Below are positions 58,983 through 64,000 of a DNA stretch of 64,000 bases, in pieces. The stretch lies in contig NZ_JAAGOW010000005.1 of NCBI RefSeq assembly GCF_010499245.1, positions 744,001 to 808,000 on the forward strand. Reading direction: 5' to 3'. The notes under the pieces were generated by a model. It worked only from the letters and a program-made list of their open reading frames with translations. It was not told the origin of the DNA and did not search any database. Each line of letters opens with the position of its first letter. Position 1 is the first letter of the stretch. The position numbers and the translations under genes are program-made. The stretch is from Variovorax sp. WS11 (GTDB lineage: Bacteria; Pseudomonadota; Gammaproteobacteria; Burkholderiales; Burkholderiaceae_C).

Positions 58983-60221
58983 ATGTCCAGAAAGCCCTTC
59001 TCGCACATTCGCGTTCTCGATCTGTCTCGCGTCATCGCCGGCCCGCTGGCCGCGCAGATGCTCGGTGACCTCGGCGCCGAGGTGATCAAGGTCGAGCGCC
59101 CCGGCACGGGCGACGACGCGCGCAGGATGGGCCCGCCGTTCCTGAAGGACCGCGAAGGACGCGACACCCACGAGACGCCGATCATCCTCGGCAGCAACCG
59201 CAACAAGAAGTCGATCACGCTCGACCTCGCCCGGCCCGAAGGCCAGGCGTTGGCGCGCCGGCTGGCCGCGATGTCGGACGTGCTGGTCGAGAACTTCAAG
59301 GTCGGCGACCTGAAGCGCCACGGCCTGGACGCCGCGAGTCTGCGCGAGCTCAATCCGCGCCTCGTCTATTGCTCGGTGACGGGCTTCGGCCAGACCGGTC
59401 CCTATGCGCCGCGCCCCGGCTACGACTCGATCTTTCAGGCCATGGGCGGCCTCATGAGCGTGACAGGCTATCCGGACGAGGAGGGCGGTGCGCCGGTCAA
59501 GACCGGCCCGTCGATCGCCGACTTCGTGGCTGGGCAGTTCGCTGCCATCGGCGTGATCACCGCGCTGTACGACCGCGACGCCAACCGCGAGGCCAGCAGC
59601 GGCCGCGGCCAGCACATCGATGTCGCGCTGTTCGACTCGGTGGTCGCTTCGCTGTCGCACTACGCGGCGCAGTACCTCGCGACCGGCCAGGTGCCGATGC
59701 GGCGCGGCACCCAGGGCAACGGCGGCCTGCCTTCGCAGATGTTCCCATGCGTCGACGGGGGCGTGATGGTGGTGTGCGGCAACGACGAGCAGTACCGCCG
59801 CTTCTGCGTCGCGCTCGAGCACCCCGAGCTCGCCGGCGATCCGCGCTTCGCGACCAACCCGCTGCGCGTGGGCAACCGCCGGCTGCTGGCGGACACCTTC
59901 GATGCGATCACGCGCCGCTGGCGCCAGGCCGACCTGCTCGCCGCCATGGAAGCCGCCGGCGTGCCGGCCGGGCCAATCTACGACTTGAAGCAGGTGTTCG
60001 ACGATCCGCAGGCGCAGCACCGCGGCCTGGCCACCGAAGTGCCGCATCCGCTGGCCGGCAGCGTCAGGATCCACACCAACCCGATCAAGTTCTCGGACAC
60101 GCCGATCACCGACTACGTCGCACCGCCGACGCTGGGCCAGCACAACGACGAGATCTACCGCGGCCTCCTCAGGCTGGACGCCGAGGAACTCGAATGCTTG
60201 AAGTCGAAAGGCATCGTGTGA
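58983..60221 (+). CDS. Family III CoA-transferase
   Basis: A 412-residue CaiB/BaiF-type enzyme. HIRVLDLSRVIAGPLAAQMLGDLGAEVIKVE and VLVENFKVGDLKRHGL start it; the nucleophile Asp is in HIDVALFDSVVASL. Start: ATG at 58983, 16 bases after the small gene; the open frame extends upstream within the small gene but is not needed. The stop overlaps the ferredoxin reductase by 4 bases. It probably gives the CoA thioester on which the thiolase acts. Confidence 0.93.
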   Translation: MSRKPFSHIRVLDLSRVIAGPLAAQMLGDLGAEVIKVERPGTGDDARRMGPPFLKDREGRDTHETPIILGSNRNKKSITLDLARPEGQALARRLAAMSDVLVENFKVGDLKRHGLDAASLRELNPRLVYCSVTGFGQTGPYAPRPGYDSIFQAMGGLMSVTGYPDEEGGAPVKTGPSIADFVAGQFAAIGVITALYDRDANREASSGRGQHIDVALFDSVVASLSHYAAQYLATGQVPMRRGTQGNGGLPSQMFPCVDGGVMVVCGNDEQYRRFCVALEHPELAGDPRFATNPLRVGNRRLLADTFDAITRRWRQADLLAAMEAAGVPAGPIYDLKQVFDDPQAQHRGLATEVPHPLAGSVRIHTNPIKFSDTPITDYVAPPTLGQHNDEIYRGLLRLDAEELECLKSKGIV

Positions 60222-61480
60222 GCGGCGAGGGCGGCGCGCTGGTCGTCATCGGTGCCGGGCACGCGGGCACCGAGCTCGCGGTGCAGGCACGCGAGGCCGG
60301 ATGGCCGGGCCCGATCCGGCTGATCGGCGACGAGACCGCGCTGCCCTACCACCGGCCGCCGCTGTCGAAGGCCTACCTGGCCGGCACCGCGACGCTCGAC
60401 TCGCTGCACCTGAAGGCGCGCGCCACGCTCGAGAAAGCCGGCGTCGAGCTGCTGCAGGGCCGGCGCGTGCAGGCCCTCGACCGCGCCGCTCGGCGCGTCG
60501 CGTTCGAGGACGGCTCCTCGATCGACTACGCACGGCTCGCGCTGGCCACCGGCGGGCGGCCGCGCCCGTTGCCGGCCGCCATCGCGGGCGCGGCCGAAGG
60601 CGCCGACAACTTCCACTACCTGCGCACGCTCGCCGACGTAGATCGCATCCGCCGGCACTTCGCGCCCGGTGCGCGCGTCGCGATCGTCGGCGGCGGCTAC
60701 ATCGGCCTCGAGGTCGCTGCGGTGGCCATCAAGGCCGGGTTGAACGTCACCGTGCTGGAGGCGGCCGAGCGCGTGCTCGCGCGCGTGACCGCGCCGCGCG
60801 TGTCCTCCTTCTACGAGCAGGTACACCGCGAGGCCGGCGTCGACCTGCGCATCGGCGTGCAGGTCGACGGCTTCGAGCTCGATGCCGCGCGCCGCAGGGT
60901 CATCGGCGTGCATTGCGCCGACGGCGAGCGCCTGGCCTGCGACCTGGTGATCGTCGGCATCGGCATCGTGCCCAACACCGAGCTGGCCGCCGCCGCCGGC
61001 CTTGCCGTCGACGACGGCATCCGCATCGACGCCTGCGCACGGACCAGCGATCCGCACATCGTCGCGGCCGGCGACTGCACGCGCTTCGACAGCGCGCTGT
61101 ACGGCCGCTCCGTGCGGCTCGAGTCGGTGCCCAGTGCGCTCGAACAGGCGCGCTCCGCGGCGGCGGCGCTGCTCGGGCATGAGCGGCCGTTCGAGAGCGC
61201 GCCGTGGTTCTGGTCCGACCAGTACGACCTGAAGCTGAAGATGGTCGGCCTGTCGCAGGGCCACGACCAATTCCTGTTGCGCGGCTCGGTCGAGCAGCGC
61301 TCGTTCTCGGCCTTCTACCTGAAGGGTGAGCGCGTGATCGCGGTCGACACGGTGAACCGCCCGGCCGAATTCATGCTGGCCAAGCGCATCATCGGCGAGC
61401 GCAGGGTCATTCCACCCGAGCGGCTGGTCGACGACGGCACGCCGCTGAAGAGCCTGCTTCAGGAAGCCTTGCCACTTTGA
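60218..61480 (+). CDS. NAD(P)H-dependent ferredoxin reductase, putidaredoxin-reductase type
   Basis: A 420-residue FAD/NAD(P)H oxidoreductase. ALVVIGAGHAGTELAVQAREAG binds FAD, ALPYHRPPLSKAYLAG is the family motif, VAIVGGGYIGLEVAAVAIKAG binds NAD(P)H, and HIVAAGDCTRFDSALYG the C-terminal FAD block. GTG at 60218 overlaps the previous stop by 4 bases; ATG at 60193 is an alternative. It passes electrons to the ferredoxin at 61495 and thence to the P450 (56779) and possibly the Rieske oxygenase (49087). Confidence 0.94.
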   Translation: MSGEGGALVVIGAGHAGTELAVQAREAGWPGPIRLIGDETALPYHRPPLSKAYLAGTATLDSLHLKARATLEKAGVELLQGRRVQALDRAARRVAFEDGSSIDYARLALATGGRPRPLPAAIAGAAEGADNFHYLRTLADVDRIRRHFAPGARVAIVGGGYIGLEVAAVAIKAGLNVTVLEAAERVLARVTAPRVSSFYEQVHREAGVDLRIGVQVDGFELDAARRRVIGVHCADGERLACDLVIVGIGIVPNTELAAAAGLAVDDGIRIDACARTSDPHIVAAGDCTRFDSALYGRSVRLESVPSALEQARSAAAALLGHERPFESAPWFWSDQYDLKLKMVGLSQGHDQFLLRGSVEQRSFSAFYLKGERVIAVDTVNRPAEFMLAKRIIGERRVIPPERLVDDGTPLKSLLQEALPL

Positions 61481-61494
61481 GGAGACAACCCACC

Positions 61495-61815
61495 GTGCCC
61501 CGTTTCACGATCATCGAGCACACCGGTGCCGAGCACCAGGTCGAGGCCGAAGTCGGCCAGTCGGTCATGCAGGGCGCCATCGACGCCCTGGTGCCCGGCA
61601 TCCTCGCCGACTGCGGCGGCTCGTGCAGCTGCGCGACCTGCCACTGCTATGTCGACGAAAGCTGGGCGTCCAGGCTGCCGCCGCCGGAATCCACCGAGCG
61701 CGAGATGCTCGAGTGCGTGGTCGAGCCACGCGAGACCAGCCGCCTGGCGTGCCAGTTGCGCGTCACCCCGGCGATCGACGGCCTCGTGATCCGGCTGCCC
61801 GCATCGCAAATCTGA
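61495..61815 (+). CDS. [2Fe-2S] ferredoxin, putidaredoxin/adrenodoxin type
   Basis: A 106-residue ferredoxin with start GTG at 61495 after GGAGACAA. Cluster ligands are in ADCGGSCSCATCHCYVD (Cys-x5-Cys-x2-Cys pattern) and RLACQLRV. The length and N-terminal FTIIEHTGAEHQVEA fit vertebrate-type P450 ferredoxins. It follows its reductase by 14 bases. Cytoplasmic electron carrier for the P450. Confidence 0.94.
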   Translation: MPRFTIIEHTGAEHQVEAEVGQSVMQGAIDALVPGILADCGGSCSCATCHCYVDESWASRLPPPESTEREMLECVVEPRETSRLACQLRVTPAIDGLVIRLPASQI

Positions 61816-61880
61816 AGCACCCGCCATTCCACGCCGCGCCGCGACCCCGCGGCATGGCATTTCCATCCCCGGAGAACCCG

Positions 61881-63101
61881 ATGACGACGACCACCACCGC
61901 TGCACCGCTTTTCAGAGGCCCCATCTTCGACGGCGACACCCATCTCTACGAGACCCCCGACGCCTTCAGCCGCTACCTGCCCGAGAAGTTCAAGAAGGAC
62001 TGGAGCTACGAGTGGAAGGTCGGCGCCGACGGCGAGTTCGCGCTGTACGTGGGCCATCGCAAGATCGAGGTCAGTGCCGGCTACTACGCCGAGGACGGCC
62101 GCGTGCCGCCGCCGGGCAAGCTGCACGAATGGCTGCGCGCGCAGAAGGAAGGCAAGGAGAACGTCGACATGCGCGTGCCGATGACCGCAGACATGTACGC
62201 CCGCGACGCCCGCCTCGCGAAGATGGACGAGTTCGGCGTCGAGGGCTGCTTCCTCTACTGCGGCAACATGGTCGCGACGATCAGCTACCTCGACGAGCCG
62301 AAGGCCGCTGCCGCGGTGATGCATGCCTACAACCGCTGGATGCTCGACGACTGGGGCTTCAACCACGAAGACCGCATCTACTCCGCGCCCCTGGTTTCGC
62401 TCGACGACCTGGACGCCGCCTGCGCCGAGGCGGAATGGGCGATTAAGCATGGCACGCGCCTGTTCCTGATGCCGATGGGCCCCTTCGGCGGCAAGCCGCC
62501 GGCGCATCCGGACTTCGACCGCTTCTGGTCCATCCTCAACGAGGCGCACTGCCGCGTGGTCTATCACGTGTCCGAGGCGATCTACATGAAGGACCACATG
62601 GCGGTGTGGGGCGAGCCGGTGCAGCAGTCGCGCCAGCGCCAGACCGCCTTCGTGTGGATGCACGGCTACAGCGAGCGGCCGGTGGTTGAGACGATCTCGT
62701 CGCTGATCTTCTGGAACTTCTTCGCGCGCTTCCCCAACCTGCGCGTGCTGTCGGCCGAGAACGGCGCCGAGTGGGTGCCGACGATGCTGATCAAGATGGA
62801 CAAGTGCCGCGGCATGGCGAAGAACGGCTACTGGCCGGGCGGGCAGCTGAAGGAACGGCCGAGCAAGATCTTCCAGCGCCATGTCAGCGTGGTCGCCTAT
62901 CCGGAGGACGACCTGAAGACGATCGTCGACCAGGTCGGCTCGCACGAGTGGATGATCATGGGCTCGGACTATCCGCATGCCGAAGGCGTGCCGGCGCCGC
63001 GCGACTTCGCCGAAGAGGCGTGCAAGCACCTGGGCGCCGAACAGACGCAGGGTGTGATGCACGACAACGGCCGGCGCTTCCTGGCGCCCGTCCAATCATG
63101 A
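61881..63101 (+). CDS. Amidohydrolase-family metal enzyme (ACMSD-like)
   Basis: A 406-residue TIM-barrel protein. IFDGDTHLYETPDAF carries the DxH-type metal site near the N-terminus, RVVYHVSEAIYM and AFVWMHGYSERP the later His residues, and MIMGSDYPHAEG the C-terminal Asp. Members related to 2-amino-3-carboxymuconate semialdehyde decarboxylase hydrolyse or decarboxylate ring-fission products. GGAG precedes the ATG at 61881. Its stop overlaps the nitronate-monooxygenase-like gene by 4 bases. It may cleave the opened ring. Confidence 0.9.
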   Translation: MTTTTTAAPLFRGPIFDGDTHLYETPDAFSRYLPEKFKKDWSYEWKVGADGEFALYVGHRKIEVSAGYYAEDGRVPPPGKLHEWLRAQKEGKENVDMRVPMTADMYARDARLAKMDEFGVEGCFLYCGNMVATISYLDEPKAAAAVMHAYNRWMLDDWGFNHEDRIYSAPLVSLDDLDAACAEAEWAIKHGTRLFLMPMGPFGGKPPAHPDFDRFWSILNEAHCRVVYHVSEAIYMKDHMAVWGEPVQQSRQRQTAFVWMHGYSERPVVETISSLIFWNFFARFPNLRVLSAENGAEWVPTMLIKMDKCRGMAKNGYWPGGQLKERPSKIFQRHVSVVAYPEDDLKTIVDQVGSHEWMIMGSDYPHAEGVPAPRDFAEEACKHLGAEQTQGVMHDNGRRFLAPVQS

Positions 63102-64000
63102 AGACGAGGGCGAGCGCACTGCTCGGCAGCCGGCTGCCGATCGTGCAGAGCGGCATGCGCTGGGCCTCGCGCGCGGAGTTGGTGTCGGCGGTCTCGAACG
63201 CCGGCGCCTTCGGCATCCTGTCGGCGCACACCCAGCCGGATGCGGAAGCGCTGCGCCGCGAGATCGAGCGCACCCGGTCGATGACCAAGCAGCCCTTCGG
63301 CGTCAACCTGACCCTGTTGCCGAGTGCGAGCGGCGTCGACGTCGAGGGCTACGTGCGGGTGGTCTGCGAGGAGCGCATTCCCGTCGTCGAGACGGCCGGC
63401 GGCAGCCCCGCCCGCTATCTCGACGCGCTGAAGGGCGCGGGCGTCAAGGTGATGCACAAGGCCACCAGCGTGCGCCATGCACTGAAGGCCGAGTCGCTCG
63501 GCGTCGACGCGGTGATCATCGACGGCTTCGAATGCGCCGGCCACCCGGGCGCCGATGACGTGCCGGGCCTGGTGCTGATCCCGGCCGCCGCACGGGCGCT
63601 GAAGATCCCGGTGCTGGCTGCTGGCGGCATTGCCGATGGGTACGGCCTGGTCGCGGCCTTGGCGCTGGGTGCCGAGGGGGTCTGCATGGGCACGCGCTTC
63701 CTGTTGACGCGCGAGTCGCCGCTGCATGCGGAGGTCAAGGCGCGCATGCTGGCCGCGGGCGCGACCGACACCACGCTGGTCGGCCGCCGCTTCGGCGACA
63801 GCATCCGCGTGCTGAAGAACCGCACGGCCGCCGAAGCGCTCGCCCTCGAGGCACAGCCGGCGACGACGCACGGGGACCTGCTGCCGCTGATCGGCGCGCC
63901 GCGCTGGATGCAGGCGATGGAAAGCGGCGCCGCGGACGATGCGGCGCTGCCGGTCGGCCAGTGCGTCGGCCTGATCGACGACCTGCCCAGCTGCGCCGAA
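63098..64000 (+). CDS. Nitronate-monooxygenase/2-nitropropane-dioxygenase-like FMN protein, 3' end outside window
   Basis: The first 301 residues of a TIM-barrel flavoprotein. LGSRLPIVQSGMRWASRAELVSAVSNAGAFGIL is the start, FGVNLTLLP and GFECAGHPGADDV the middle (with the His of the family), and VLAAGGIADGYGLVAALALGAEGVCMGTRFL the FMN-phosphate site. In catabolic clusters such proteins are often enoyl-CoA reductase-like or monooxygenase enzymes, not true nitronate monooxygenases. The ATG at 63098 overlaps the previous stop by 4 bases. Confidence 0.9.
   Translation, partial: MKTRASALLGSRLPIVQSGMRWASRAELVSAVSNAGAFGILSAHTQPDAEALRREIERTRSMTKQPFGVNLTLLPSASGVDVEGYVRVVCEERIPVVETAGGSPARYLDALKGAGVKVMHKATSVRHALKAESLGVDAVIIDGFECAGHPGADDVPGLVLIPAAARALKIPVLAAGGIADGYGLVAALALGAEGVCMGTRFLLTRESPLHAEVKARMLAAGATDTTLVGRRFGDSIRVLKNRTAAEALALEAQPATTHGDLLPLIGAPRWMQAMESGAADDAALPVGQCVGLIDDLPSCAE

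Noticed and set aside
1..64000. CRISPR arrays, tRNA or rRNA genes, prophage
   Set aside because: No regularly spaced repeats, no tRNA-like cloverleaf with a CCA or T-loop signature, and no phage structural genes were noticed on reading.

Overview
The window looks like the chromosome of a Burkholderiales bacterium, probably Comamonadaceae and most like Variovorax. This is an inference from high GC throughout, five Bug/TctC solute receptors with no TctAB membrane genes, many family III CoA-transferases, an H-NS protein of the WSGMG type, and catabolic operons each next to its own TetR, GntR, LysR or AraC regulator. No tRNA, rRNA, CRISPR array or prophage was seen. One intact IS256-family element lies at 29725-31199.

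Layout. 1-5092 (minus): an operon of TauD-type dioxygenase, aldehyde dehydrogenase, Bug receptor, acyl-CoA dehydrogenase and CoA-transferase (cut by the window edge), divergent from a TetR gene over a perfect 20-bp palindrome. 5920-13475: an acyl-CoA synthetase and GntR pair (minus) divergent from a CoA-transferase / enoyl-CoA hydratase / SDR / CoA-transferase / Bug operon (plus), with overlapping promoters that carry two near-identical operators. 13629-17902: an H-NS-like protein with a doubled DNA-binding domain, a tyrosine recombinase with a 15-bp inverted repeat beside it, a GH15-type glucoamylase and small proteins. 17913-26427: a CoA-transferase and enoyl-CoA hydratase pair divergent from a choline-sulfatase-like operon (sulfatase, aldehyde dehydrogenase, 3-hydroxyisobutyrate-dehydrogenase-like enzyme, Bug receptor, cupin) that ends at its probable GntR regulator. 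26444-29699: MarR, NmrA-like and HD-domain genes divergent from a GlxA/FtrA-type regulator. 29725-31199: the IS. 31281-36577: aldolase-II / Bug / Bug / amidase operon with a divergent LysR gene. 36586-43358: housekeeping and unknown genes (di-haem cytochrome, lytic transglycosylase, small membrane and secreted proteins, GAF protein, DUF1624-type membrane protein).

43444-64000 is the most interesting part: a catabolic regulon of about 20 genes. It holds a serine hydrolase, three SDRs (one degenerate), a SnoaL-like protein, a thiolase, a Rieske oxygenase, a KstD-like flavoprotein, a two-subunit thiamine-diphosphate E1, an E2 split into a free lipoyl domain and a bare catalytic core, a GMC oxidoreductase, a cytochrome P450 with its own ferredoxin and ferredoxin reductase, a CoA-transferase, an amidohydrolase and a nitronate-monooxygenase-like protein. 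Each transcription unit in it starts at a copy of the same short imperfect palindrome (GAAYRNCRTTC-like, four copies), so one regulator outside the window probably controls them all. The gene set fits oxygenation, dehydrogenation and C-C cleavage of an alicyclic or terpenoid/steroid-like compound followed by CoA-dependent breakdown. The substrate cannot be read from the sequence.
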